Shown piece by piece: positions 24,201-34,897 of a DNA stretch of 64,000 nt. Source of the stretch: Turritopsis dohrnii (taxonomy: Eukaryota > Cnidaria > Hydrozoa > Anthoathecata > Oceaniidae). Position numbers and translations under genes: made by a program. Numbering within the stretch: the stretch's first letter is position 1; each line of letters starts with the position of its first letter. Under the pieces are notes generated by a model that saw only the letters and a program-made list of their open reading frames with translations, searched no databases and was not told the origin of the DNA. The DNA lies in NCBI GenBank assembly GCA_027922465.2, contig BQMF02000602.1, forward strand, positions 124,001 through 188,000, given 5' to 3'.

Positions 24201-24565
24201 CACTTTTGATGAAATCTTCCTTTACAATGTAAACAAATGCCACTTGATTGGTTTTTCCTGATGGTTTTTGAACAAGTACTACAAACGATTTTGCCTGGGC
24301 CAGGACATACTTCTATATCTCCAGATAACAATAATAATATCTGCAATAACGATCTCTTCCGAATATAAAATGGTTTTTCCAAACTATATTGCCAGAGTGA
24401 GCTATAGACAAAACTCTCCTTGTATTCCAATGTCTCTAGCGAGGTTTCAGAGTAGCAAATAGAAGTGGAATTCGTAAGACTTGGCTTCTTTACAAGTATT
24501 ATGAACAAAATTAAAATCACAAATTTTAATACGTCTGAACCGGCTGCCATCTTGAAAACTGCCAA
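21272..24565 (-). pseudogene. CR1/L2-like LINE, near-complete ORF with stops
   Basis: One long frame of ~1097 codons. Residues ~12-26 are hydrophobic. Residues 82-90 read SGDIEVCPGP, a 2A-like motif with Cys where Asn is required. A PHD-like zinc finger follows (CSTCSK, CLHCKGRFHQKC, YCSTC), then an APE endonuclease (LKFFHLNINGI, SISETHLNKS, AGDLNINY, SDHDLVG) and reverse transcriptase (YRPISVLN, FGFRKGKST, AVYIDLRKAFDTV, HGVPQGSILGPLLF, LLYADDAVIYF). In-frame TGA codons at 23903-23905 and 21611-21613 break it; both fall where Arg would fit. The 3' UTR lies below 21271. Probably inactive. Confidence 0.88.
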
Positions 24566-24838
24566 AAGTTATTAGCTTTTGTTTTACAAAAGTTATGCGC
24601 TCTAACATGGGTGCTAATAAGCAGGGGGAAAATGGTTTCTCTTCTTAGAAAGTTCACACGGGAGGAGAGCAAAAGGCACGTGCTAAATGAATAAATAGAA
24701 TAAAAAGATGTTCAATCAGAACGCTTAACAATTAAAAGAAGAAATTAATTTATTAAAAGAAAAGCAAACAAGATGCCCTACCGGGCAGAAGTATTCCTGC
24801 GGATGACTGTAAGACTTTCTGGAGCCTTTTCTGAAAGA
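24566..24838. other. LINE 5' flank
   Basis: Probable 5' UTR of the LINE and flanking DNA. No promoter motif was recognised and no TSD could be paired. Confidence 0.3.
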
Positions 24839-25330
24839 AATGAGTGTTAGTTCAGGATTTAAAACCATATGCATAATGTAGAATGATGTTTGCAGTATTT
24901 TACATTTTACCTTTTAGCTTCGATAACTATTAAACTTTGTTGTTTAACATAAAACTTTAGTCTTGCATCAATTTAGAGATTTTTTTAAAAAGATTTCCAT
25001 TCGAAGTTGCACTCCCTAAAGCATCTTCAAGAAGCAATTAACTAATTAAAAGATTATCGCGTTAAGAATGATCTGTGCTTTAAAAGGTGAATGTTTGTTC
25101 ACGGTTTGAAACAATATGCATAATGTGGTATGATGTTCTTTGTGTTTTACAGTTTATCTTGTAGCTGTGAAAGAAGTAATATTTGTTATTTCATATAAAC
25201 TGCACTGTTTTGCATCATTTAGAGATTTTTTCAAAAAGTTTTTTATTCATATTTATATTCCCTAAAGCATCTTCAAAAAGTAATTAAGTAATGAAAACTT
25301 TGTCACATTAAGTTTTGAATGGAAAATCTG
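24839..25330. repeat. Two-copy tandem duplication, 247-bp period
   Basis: ATGCATAATGTAGAATGATG at 24869 recurs as ATGCATAATGTGGTATGATG at 25116. The match continues through TAGAGATTTTTT and CCCTAAAGCATCTTCAA in both copies. The copies are clearly diverged. Confidence 0.75.
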
Positions 25331-26689
25331 TGGCGTAAATAGTAATAACTTCAAATTCATTTAATTACATTCCCGAGAGCATCATAAAAGTTAAGAGACT
25401 TTGAAAAATTTTGCCGGAGATCAAGCTTAAAAAGGAACACCGTCAGTTTAAAAATCCATTAGAGCACACTCTTCCGTGGACGTTTCAAAATACTCCTTTT
25501 AAAACTATACAGTATGAAAATCTTTATGTTGTTTGTACCTGAACTTCATAATAAAAACTTTTACTTGGCCTTGCGAAATAATAAAAATATCTGTGTTTCC
25601 TTGTTATCGTCAGCTTGATAGTATACAAATTTTAGAATCATACAATATTTTAAATTCGACTAGTCAATAAAAAAAGTGGTCATCTATTGATTAATAAAAT
25701 GGGTATAAGCTGATGAGGAAGATGAGCTGTGCTTCAAGAGTCCAGAGCTTTATAAAAACAGGATGGCTTACCTAGGAACATGAAATAAAAAATTGTATTA
25801 TATTTAGAAAATAACTAATAGAAACCTTACGCATTTTTATAAATTGATGTAAGCATACCGTTTTTGTAGTCGTTCATATCTGATTCGAAGCATCGAAAAC
25901 TGCTTATTTATCACGAATAACTACTAAGAGTATTTGTTTCACGTATATTATCAGTTTAGATCATAAATGTTCTTGATTCTTTTAAGTTTCTCAGCCGTAT
26001 AACCTCTTCTATATCCATATATTCAACCAAGAAATTTTCTCAGATCTACGCGTGCTTCTTCGCTTCCATTTTTAAAACAACTACGGAAAACGTAGGAACG
26101 TTGCATAAGACTCACATGAAACAACATTTTTACCTTGGCATCTGCAATTTAGCCATATGTTAATTATTCCTTTCACTAGAGCTTATATTTTACACTTTTA
26201 GAGTCTTTTCAAGCAAAGTACTTGTATACAATGAATATAGTGTGAGTTTAGACTGTTAAATTATAAAAAGAATGTAAGTTGGGAACATTAATGATTTGAG
26301 TGGCTATTTCCCATCGACAAAAATTGGTCTAGGTTTGGACAGTGAAAAAAAAAGAAAAAAGAAAAAAAACAAAAAAAACACGAACGGTTTCAAAGTATTC
26401 CTTGCTTACGCAGGAATACAAAAATAATTTGTTTCATGATAATCTTTTTTTACCTATCAGTTTTTAAACATTTTGATTGCTCGAAAAAAAAGTTTACCCG
26501 TCTCAGACAGTCAGGCAAAAATACGTTAGGATACACTGGCAAACATGCTGACACGTTCTGCCACTGCTGCTTTGTGTCCAAAATGTTTAATCAGTTAGTT
26601 TCTTTGTATTTAGTTGATGTACTGTTTTCAAAGCCAAGTCAACCTTGAATATAAAACTAACAATAATGATAAAAACGAAACGTTATTTC
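25331..26689. other. AT-rich, no gene seen
   Basis: Contains an A/G-rich low-complexity run at 26345-26385. No coding signal. Confidence 0.4.
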
Positions 26690-26935
26690 TATTAGTTCAT
26701 CAGCCAAAAAAGTCACGTTCGATTGGGGTTGCAATGTATTTGCTTCAAACTCACGTCACACTCAAAAAAAGAAATAATTTCGCTCACAACTCAATCTACC
26801 ATTTTGCGTGTCTTACAAACAAACAACTCGAAAAACTGATCAAAAAATGTATAGGATGGTTCCGCTACGATCAACCGTTACAGAGATATCATTGTTCAAA
26901 GATTTTGATGACGTCGCTTGCCGCCTATGTTTAGG
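26690..26935. repeat. Interspersed Helitron-like repeat copy
   Basis: Shares a long block with 13230-13870 and 56855-57110: TTCGATTGGGGTTGCAATG, AATAATTTCGCTCACA, CTACCATTTTGCGTG, a CGAAAAACTGATCAAAA segment and TTTTGATGACGTC. It ends in a partial copy of the Helitron 3' hairpin (GTCGCTTGCCGCC), which is truncated. Confidence 0.55.
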
Positions 26936-27083
26936 ATGCCTCCCCCAAAAGAGTTTAAAAAATATAATGGCATGGAAAGAGGGGAATCAAGAAAAGAACC
27001 GAAGAAGATTTATAATTCAACATTTTTAATTCAACAAACATGAAACATAAAACAACATGAAACAAAAAAACAAACACAAACAT

Positions 27084-27237
27084 TTAGTATTGCCGTGGCC
27101 TGTGGTTATTGCGGTTCTGCCCACGTCCCCTACCGCGGGTTTGGTCAGGAGTGAGAAAAACCCCTTCATGCTGCACCCACGAACCGAGGGCGGCATCGGT
27201 GGTTGGCCCTCCTCGAGCCAGCTGTTCCCGCAAGAAC
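27084..27237 (-). CDS. Possible terminal exon with RG-rich tail
   Basis: A GC-rich island in AT-rich surroundings. On the minus strand, acceptor TATACTAG is followed by about 50 open codons reading FLREQLARGG, WVQHEGVFLTPDQ, TRGRGRGQNRNNHRPRQY, then TAA. The composition and the RGRGRG tail look protein-coding. The upstream exon was not identified; a second GC-rich patch at 27325-27350 may belong to it. The family is not recognised. Confidence 0.3.
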
Positions 27238-27299
27238 CTAGTATATACTGCAACTATAATAAGAAATTATCTTTTGTTAATAATTGAAGAAGGTTAAGA

Positions 27300-28431
27300 A
27301 GATAAGAAGGTTATTTGAATTCTGATTTGCGGGTCCGGCTCCCAGCCATCGTCAATTTGTAAATTTTCTAAATTATGGAATGAATTAGAAATGACATATC
27401 TACACATTAAAATCAATTATAAAAAATAGAAAATGACTATAACAGCTACTTACGAAGCAGCCGCTCCATATCTAAAAATTAAAGGGAGGTCAAAAATTAT
27501 TTTTTTTGAAATTGTTGCCTTTTATTATCACAAAGTCACTGGTAAAGTTTTTTTTCTTCCAAATAATTATATTTTGCCCAAAAATAAGCTTGGAAGGAAC
27601 GCCAGTGCTCAGATTTTTGTTCTTGTTGCCGTATGATTATCACTTATCGTGACGTAAGCAGGCTTATCATTATTGCTTGTATAAGTATAGATTATTGAGT
27701 CACTGCGCTGGGAGTATCTTTTGACATCCGATTTAATCGATATTTTTTACGTTTTCTTTTTATTCTTTTTTCTGTGTTGTGGTAATTACATGTTGATTCA
27801 AAGATCTTAGGTAGGTGATGCTTCTTATAGGTTTCTTGTTACTTTCTGAGTGCTTTCCTGCTGAAAGTGTTGTGAACAACGATTTCGTATATCCTCACAT
27901 TGCATATTGATTGGTATAAAGAAATTAAAAGATATTTGAAAAAATCACTTTAGTGGCTTAACTCTTAATTAACTCTACTTAAATTTCAGCAAGATGAAAC
28001 TAGTAAAATAAGTTTTGAAGCTAAGTTCGCACAACTTTTTTTTTCTTTCTCCTTTGGTAAATAAATTTTCTTTTTAATGATTTACTGGCAACAAACGAGT
28101 TTGGGAAGACCACTTCTTTATAAGCCATAAATCAAAATTGCCTAGAAAAGCAAAAATGACCATAATCTGTTACAATGAAGGAGAACAATTTTTTCAACAA
28201 AACTCCTTCATGAATAATTAATTAGTTGCAACTCTTTATTTAGAAAAGAAAACCTTGTTGTAAATATAAACGACTATGTGTATGTAAACTATGAAAAAAA
28301 TATTCAATATAATTTAATAAAATCAAAGTAAGATAGGAAGGTAAACAAAGCACTTTTTACTTATTTCCTTGACAAGCTTGAATTTTTTTTGGTATCTCCG
28401 ATACTAAATGAATGCTGTGCTCCAAACAATT
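27300..28431. other. No feature assigned
   Basis: AT-rich sequence. Nothing beyond a small GC-rich patch near 27330 was noted. Confidence 0.4.
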
Positions 28432-28764
28432 TCATTTAAACAAACTGTTTGAAACTCCTCGTGTTATAACTTTCTCCAACTTGGAAGCCAGCAAATCACT
28501 ATATTCTTTACAGTACTTTGATTCAACTAAATACGGCATTATGCCACAGTTTCCACATGTGCACCAACGTAAATTTTCAAGTCGGCTGGTGTCCATTTCA
28601 TCTTCACTAATTTCTTCGCTAACTGAATCATCAGAGTCAACTCCTTCAATTAGTTCTTCCTTGGAATATTCTGGCTCCCAAGTGTATCCGTCATTACTGC
28701 TGAAATCTAAGTCTTTGTCGCTAATATTTGAAAGATTTTCAGTTTCCTCTTCAGAGCTGCTCAT
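28432..28764 (-). CDS. P2X7-like Cys-rich domain protein (110 aa or first exon)
   Basis: The N-terminal half is strongly acidic and Ser-rich (SSSEEETE, SDDSVSEEISEDE). It is followed by RWCTCGNCGIMPYLVESKYCKEY, which resembles the cysteine-rich zinc-binding domain found at the C-terminus of P2X7 receptors and in many stand-alone invertebrate proteins (pattern WCxCGxCxxMP, then Cys-x2-3-Cys-like). One Cys of the expected pair appears replaced (ESKYC). The ORF ends about 30 residues later, shorter than usual, so either a spliced second exon or truncation is possible. A divergent ATG lies 70 bp upstream on the other strand. Confidence 0.5.
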   Translation of the reverse strand: MSSSEEETENLSNISDKDLDFSSNDGYTWEPEYSKEELIEGVDSDDSVSEEISEDEMDTSRLENLRWCTCGNCGIMPYLVESKYCKEYSDLLASKLEKVITRGVSNSLFK

Positions 28765-28834
28765 TGTAAACGTTTACTCATACTGAGCTTAAATAAATTC
28801 ATCTAAGCCTGGTGACGTCATTTCATAACTGCAA

Positions 28835-28945
28835 ATGGCGGCGACCGAAAGAAAGAAATTACTTCTTTTTACCTATTTTTCATACATTTTGGGAAGTTTT
28901 AATGTTATTTCACGATTTCTTATGTGTCTTAGCAAAGATTTCTGA
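28835..28945 (+). CDS. Possible first exon, divergent to P2X7-like gene
   Basis: ATGGCGGCGACCGAAAGAAAG has a good initiation context (CAAATGG) and opens 36 codons. A palindromic TGACGTCA, a CRE/ATF-type site, lies at 28813-28820 between the two divergent starts. The downstream exons were not identified. TGACGTCA is also common in the local repeats, so the site may be incidental. Confidence 0.22.
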   Translation: MAATERKKLLLFTYFSYILGSFNVISRFLMCLSKDF

Positions 28946-29741
28946 AAAAAAATTTTTTGACCTCCGTTCTCCTTTAATAAGGAACAAAAATATATTATAT
29001 TTTTTAGAGAACCATAGAAATATTTTGCGAATGGAAATGGACATACCTATATTATTGTTATTATTCAAATTTTGAACTGAAAAGAAAACAAAGATTTAAT
29101 GAAGCATTTTATAGAATTTAAATCAGTATTCATAAAAGAAAATGAAATTATCATAGGTGCTTACATAACGTCGCAACTGCCGCTTGGACATTATTGTCCT
29201 GGAGATTATTATTTGCCATCTGAAAAAGTAACGATAATTGTATTGTTAAGACTGCTTTTTTCTTGGACATGCAGTCACTATGTCATTAACATGTGATAAT
29301 ACGAACGTTGACCAAAAGTGTTAAAGGAGCAATATTCCATATGACAACATGAATGAGATACAGAAAAGCAACATATAACGACCAATACGTTTAATGCTAA
29401 TTTAGTCTGTAAAAGAGAAAATATTGGACAATAGTTCAAGTTATATATTCTCAATATATATTTACAATGCATAATCAGATAAATATGAAATCACTTGAAA
29501 CACTTTTTTAGAGAAAAACTGTGGATCAAGTTACTTCTTATAAGCATGTTCTCACGTTAATTTTTCTCAAGAATATATGAAACACATGTGACTATTATAC
29601 CGACTCCAGGGAAAAAACTCCTGGTTAGCCAAAGGGGATTGATTCAGTCTATTGTTCCAGAAGAAACCGTATAGATGGAGTGGGGGATGTCACTGAATTA
29701 TAAACAAAACCACTTGTGAACATGCAGCCATGTCTAACTTC
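28946..29741. other. No confident feature
   Basis: AT-rich. An acceptor-like TTTTTTTAG at ~29007 could belong to the divergent plus-strand gene, but no convincing exon follows. Confidence 0.35.
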
Positions 29742-29980
29742 CTAACTTTCTATTATCTCAATAAACATAGACCAATCTCTCAAGTGCAGCGAAATTTCAT
29801 CTTTCTTCACATTAGGCTCATATGTATTTTCTATTCTACGACTATACGCAAACTCTAAACATATGAAATTAAGCCTCAAGTTAGGAGGAATATTTTCAAA
29901 AGATTTCTTACCCAAGTGTCTCAATCCAAAGCTACACAACATGCAAATTATGTGTATAGGTTTACGCTTTGTCTCATTAT
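29742..29980 (-). CDS. Possible terminal exon, unknown gene
   Basis: Acceptor TTCTTTTTTAG (29981-29990 on the complement) is followed by 79 open codons and a stop. The peptide includes KPIHIICMLCSFGLRHLG, LRLNFICLEFAY and SLHLRDWSMFIEI. No family is recognised. No upstream exon was found before the Helitron-like sequence at 30.2 kb. Confidence 0.3.
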
Positions 29981-30228
29981 CTAAAAAAGAAAAGAAAATC
30001 TAAGAGAACTGCAGGTACAAAAAATAGTAATGGACTTTCAGATTAAAAAAGGAAAAGAATTGTAAGCGAAACATTCATACCAATTTTTAAAGGAAACCAT
30101 GCAGTTCAATATGTATGGCCATATGTTTCTGTATAACAATGATAAAACTGCCTTTTCAATGACATCAGAATCTCAAAAAAAGAGAATAAATTACAATATG
30201 TCACACATACAACGGCTTTTTGCCGCTT

Positions 30229-30299
30229 GCCTACCCTCCTCCACCCCGGCTCCATGCCGCTTTCATGCCCTCCTCCACCCGGCTCCGTGCCGCTTCCAT
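30229..30299. repeat. GC-rich direct repeat
   Basis: Two copies of CCCTCCTCCACCC(C)GGCTCC, each followed by (A/G)TGCCGCTT. It is the only GC-rich patch near the lost 3' end of the Helitron. Confidence 0.6.
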
Positions 30300-30349
30300 A
30301 TTTTTCCAAAATCTATTCAATCTTCAATCTACTCAAAGTTCAAGGTTAT

Positions 30350-30580
30350 CTAATCTAATGCTATATACTAATCATTTGGTATATTCAATCTAATCTATTT
30401 AATGTAAAGTAATCTAATTTCTAGGTCATCTAATCTAATGCTATACTCATTCAATGTAATTCAATTCAATGTAATTTATTTCAATGTAATTCATTTCAAT
30501 GTAATTCATTTCAATGTAACCTGCTTTAATTTAAGTATTATTCAATTCAATGTATACCAATTTAATTTCCAGGTAATGTA
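30350..30580. repeat. TTCAATGTAA-type low-complexity repeat
   Basis: Irregular repetition of TCAATGTAATT and TCTAATCTAATGCTATA motifs. It adjoins the truncated end of the Helitron helicase. Confidence 0.6.
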
Positions 30581-30614
30581 ATGTGATGCCTCCTCATTAA
30601 CCTTGCGTAAAGTT

Positions 30615-30990
30615 TCAATTCAAAACATTTAATATCAATTGCATGTATATTAAATTTCTCAGCAGCATCACTATACTGTTGACTTTCAAGTTCAACCAAT
30701 GTGGAGGCATTCCAGAAGGAGTAAGCGAATTGATGAACTCCATCGGATACAGGTCAATCTTTTCTTGCTCATCAGAAACAACAGAATCGACGCTAAAGTA
30801 CGTGGATGTTTCACCAGGCATTCCCTGCAGAATCCGTTCATTAATTACTAAAGTCTCATCATTGGTTAGTGTCAGAATTACACGACTCGACATATCCTCT
30901 CCTACAGCATCACTAAAAATAGAATGGACGATATCATTATTTTTGTGCACAACACATTCCTGCAGAATTTCGATGGAGTCTTTAAATGGC
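30615..30990 (-). pseudogene. Helitron helicase, C-terminal fragment
   Basis: Reads DEPFKDSIEILQECVVHKNN, then TNDETLVINERILQGMPGE, VDSVVSDEQEK, PMEFINSLTPSGMPPHWLNL and MLLRNL. These are helicase segments that directly follow those at 38413-38600. The ORF stops after MLLRNL, where the last helicase motifs should follow; they are absent. It was separated from the main gene by the IS3EU-like insertion. Confidence 0.85.
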
Positions 30991-30996
30991 TCATCC

Positions 30997-31066
30997 TACG
31001 GAAGCCCATTAGGGCCACGCAGCGTTTCACATTTTTTCAAAAAAATGCATCACAAATTTTCATCTT
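30997..31066 (+). repeat. Left TIR of IS3EU-like element
   Basis: 70 bp from TACGGAAG to the first minisatellite unit, matching the complement of 38337-38406 except at about three C/T or A/G positions. Confidence 0.9.
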
Positions 31067-31809
31067 AGTACCTAGGTTGATACGTAAGTACCGAGGTTGA
31101 TACGTAAGTACCGAGGTTGATACGTAAGTACCTAGGTTGATAACTAAGTACCGAGGTTGATAAGTAAGTACCGAGGTTGATAAGTAAGTACCGAGGTTGA
31201 TACGTAAGTACCTAGGTTGATACGTAAGTACCTAGGTTGATACGTAAGTACCGAGGTTGATACGTAAGTACCGAGGTTGATACGTAAGTACCTAGGTTGA
31301 TAACTAAGTACCGAGGTTGATAAGTAAGTACCGAGGTTGATAAGTAAGTACCGAGGTTGATACGTAAGTACCTAGGTTGATACGTAAGTACCTAGGTTGA
31401 TACGTAAGTACCGAGGTTGATACGTAAGTACCGAGGTTGATAACTAAGTACCGAGGTTGATAAGTAAGTACCTAGGTTGATAACTAAGTACCGAGGTTGA
31501 TACGTAAGTACCTAGGTTGATAACTAAGTACCGAGGTTGATACGTAAGTACCGAGGTTGATACGTAAGTACCGAGGTTGATACGTAAGTACCGAGGTTGA
31601 TAACTAAGTACCGAGGTTGATACGTAAGTACCTAGGTTGATAACTAAGTACCGAGGTTGATACGTAAGTACCGAGGTTGATAACTAAGTACCGAGGTTGA
31701 TAAGTAAGTACCTAGGTTGATAACTAAGTACCGAGGTTGATACGTAAGTACCTAGGTTGATGACTAAGTACCGAGGTTGATACGTAAGTACCGAGGTTGA
31801 TAACTAAGT
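31064..31809 (+). repeat. Left 20-bp minisatellite, ~37 units
   Basis: Unit GTACC(G/T)AGGTTGATA(C/A)(G/C)TAA. Three variants (ACG, ACT, AAG) and CCG/CCT alternate. An eight-unit block at 31101-31260 is repeated identically at 31261-31420, so the array grew by segmental duplication. It lies between the TIR and the transposase start, and is inverted relative to the right array. Confidence 0.95.
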
Positions 31810-31910
31810 TAATAAACATGCCGGCACCAACCAAATGGTACACATGACTTCATGAACACGTACGTAGGTTCGTGTACAACAACAAAACTAGTAACCAGAA
31901 AGGTTGGAAA

Positions 31911-34142
31911 ATGAGTAAGTAATAGATTTATCTTTCTGTTTGTATGTAAGTCGATATACCCTTGTCCTGCTTATGTTGTGGAAGCTTCCTTAAGGGCATG
32001 TTAAGCACAGCTTAAAGGAATAGAACAAACAAGCCAAGAAATTTATTGAATGCTTAAGTAGTTGCTCTAAATTCTTGCCATTTCCTATTTTTTAGGAGAA
32101 TATCATATTGCTCAATACTTTTTTCAAGGCTATTCATACAAAGAAATCATATCATCTCTGTCTGCTGTTCACAAAATAAACTTAAGGTATATGATGATTT
32201 AAATCATACATACACCTTATCTTGTGTGTTTTTACTATTTTGTTCAATGTTTTCTTTCATAGTTTACGTCAATTAAAGAGAATATTGAAGCAACTAAATC
32301 TGGGTCGACGAGTAAGAAAAAGCTCTGCTCAAGAGGTGGAAGATGCTATTTTGGTGAGTTTTAAGTGCAGGATTTTTGTGTCATGTATGAATGTATGTGT
32401 TCTGTAGTTTGATTACTTTGTGTTGCAGGTAGAATTATATGGTGCGGGCTGTAACCTTGGATACAAAGCTATGCATCATAAATTATCAACAATATACTGC
32501 ATACAAACTTCTCGGTAAGCTCCTTTGCCATTTCTAAACAACGGTTGTTTGGGTTCTTGGCTTTATACAATATTGTTTATAATAGCGAAATAGTCAGATT
32601 GAAACTAAAAGAACTTGATCCAAATGGAGTAGAAAATCGCTCAACACATCGTCTGAAACGTCGCAAATATATATGCAAGGTTACATTTCTAATAACCCTT
32701 CAAAACTGACTTGCATTAATTTGAATGCTGATCAGAATCTTAATTATTTTATAGGGACCCAATCATTCATGGCATCTTGATGGGTACGACAAACTGAAAC
32801 CTTTTGGTTTCTGCATCCATGGTTGCATCGATGGGTATTTAGATACTGTCCAGATTAATACTTAAAATATAATAATATAACAACAACATTATAACAATAT
32901 TATATGTTATTATAATAAATTCCTAATTTCTAATTATCATTTTGCATGATTTTGGGTATATTTTCAGTTACTCTAGAAAATTACTGTGGCTGCGAGTATC
33001 GTCGACAAATAATGACCCAGCAGTCATTGCGTCGTACTATATTGATTATGTGACTCAAATAGGAGGTAAAGTTTCTTCTCAGTGGAAGTTTACGAAATTT
33101 ACCGATCTTTATTAAATATTCTAAAACAAAAGTTGTTTCTTTGTATCCCTTGAATTCCTCATCAAAAAGTACAATTTTCCGTTAACAATCTTAATCTGAT
33201 TTCTACAAAGGAACAGCCAGAATAATTCGAGGTGACTATGGAACAGAAAATGTTAACGTAGCAGCAGTTCAAAGATTTTTCAGAGATGGTCAATCTGATA
33301 ATTTAGCTGGAGAGAAGAGCTTCATGTTTGGAAAATCTACATCAAACCAGGTATTTACCAATTTACTATGTTGAACTTTGATGGCTCAACTCTTCTCCAA
33401 ATAAACAATTTTCAGAAGTGAAACGAAGTTGTTAATGAATTATTTTTCTAGCGAATAGAGGCGTGGTGGAGCAAGTTGAGGCAATCAACAACGCAATTTT
33501 GGATGGACTTTTTTAAGGTTTTGCATCCTTGTTTTCTATTAGTTGTGACATTGTAGGATTTATTCTTTAGATTATTTTGCATGCTTGTAGGATATGCGGG
33601 ACGTTGGGGAGCTGAAAGAAAGCGATGAAATTAACAGGTGAGTAAACTTGCTTTCTCGTTTACTACAAGGAAAAGAAATGATAATTGTATGATGATGTTG
33701 GTTTTTAGAGAGTGTTTACGGTTTTGTTTTACTCAAGTTATCCAACGTCACTTGAATCAAACGCGAATTCTTCACAACAGCCATCGTATTCGTCCTTATG
33801 CCAACCAGGAATGTCCCAGTGGGCGGCCTAACTACATTCATGATGTTCCAGAATCATATGGTGAGTAAAGTTTGCAACTTACGTGAGATTAAAAATGAAA
33901 ACTCATATGCAAAATACTTTCTTTTAGGATCACACGATTATCGTATCGTTGTGAATGACGATGATATTACGTTAGTTCAACAGCTTGCATGTCGGGAAGT
34001 AGAGATATTCGGGTGTTCTGAAGAATTTTTTGCTTTTGCTACCGCAATCATGGCTAACAACGGATGGGAGTTTCCATTAGACGAAAAAGAAGCTAAATGT
34101 TTGTACTTAAATTTGTGCAACGAAATTTCAGTTTTGATGTAA
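31911..34142 (+). CDS. IS3-like DDE transposase, 12 exons, 387 aa
   Basis: Exons: 31911-31914, 32096-32186, 32263-32353, 32429-32514, 32586-32679, 32755-32834, 32968-33065, 33211-33350, 33452-33517, 33591-33637, 33709-33860, 33928-34142; all with GT-AG sites. The total of 1164 nt is in frame to the stop. N-terminal HTH region: AQYFFQGYSYKEIIS, then LRQLKRILKQLNLGRR. Integrase core: WHLDGYDKLKPFG (Asp131), RGDYGTEN (Asp190), NQRIEAWW (Glu231), giving a DD40E triad. The C-terminal part resembles the usual end of these integrase-core proteins. The 4-nt first exon is the least certain. The role is to cut and join the TIRs of the element at 30997-38406. Confidence 0.85.
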
Positions 34143-34897
34143 TTGAATTGAAATTCTGTCGTTCTGTCCCTTTCCTATTAAACTTGCGCGTAGATTAATT
34201 TTACTCTATTTTGACCAGGAAAGCTATTTGGTCCGAAACAATGTAACCTATATGGCTATGCTAACAGGGTCAGAAAAGACTCAGAAAATGAATATACAAA
34301 ACTACGCATTTCACGAGAAATATTTCCTGAACAAAACTTTTGGTTTTCACATGGATTTAATTTTGGGTCGGAAATTGGGCTTGTAAATGAAAGCTAATTC
34401 TTCTCCCCCTCAAAAAAACCTCGCAAAAATTAATTCCTGCGAAAATTAATTCCCTTTAGGTAGTTTTAAACTGACCATCGGCTATCTAAAGATGCACGTT
34501 AAAAACATTTGATGGTAATCATTTGCGTATAGCAATTTATGCCTCAGTGTATTTGCTCCTATAACTATTTCGGCACAGGTTTTTCAAGAATGCAAGGACT
34601 GACTTCCTCGTTTTTCTGCTGGGAAGAAAAATAGAGAAAACAAAAAGGTTGAAATTGAACACAATGTAAAAAAGTTACCACAAAAATATAATAAAAGTTA
34701 ACAAAACGATGTAATAAAATTTTGTGGACAAACTATTCGGTTTTCACACGAATTTAATTTCGGGTTGGAAAGTCCGTTTCGGAAATGAAAGATTACTTGA
34801 AGTTTCAAGTGGTCCTACATGAAGTAACACAACAATGTAAAAAACATTAACACAATAAATGCTTAAAAAAAGAGGGTAGTTTATCACTAAACTTTAG
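34143..34897. other. Region between convergent 3' ends
   Basis: 755 bp between the stops of the two transposon genes. No ORF. It contains a repeated GCGAAAATTAATTCC-like motif near 34425. Polyadenylation sites for both genes should lie here (AATAAA-like strings occur at 34690 and 34855). Confidence 0.5.

Noticed and set aside
31064..31809. CRISPR-like regular repeats
   Set aside because: Units are 20 bp and contiguous with no spacers, in an animal genome. It is a minisatellite.
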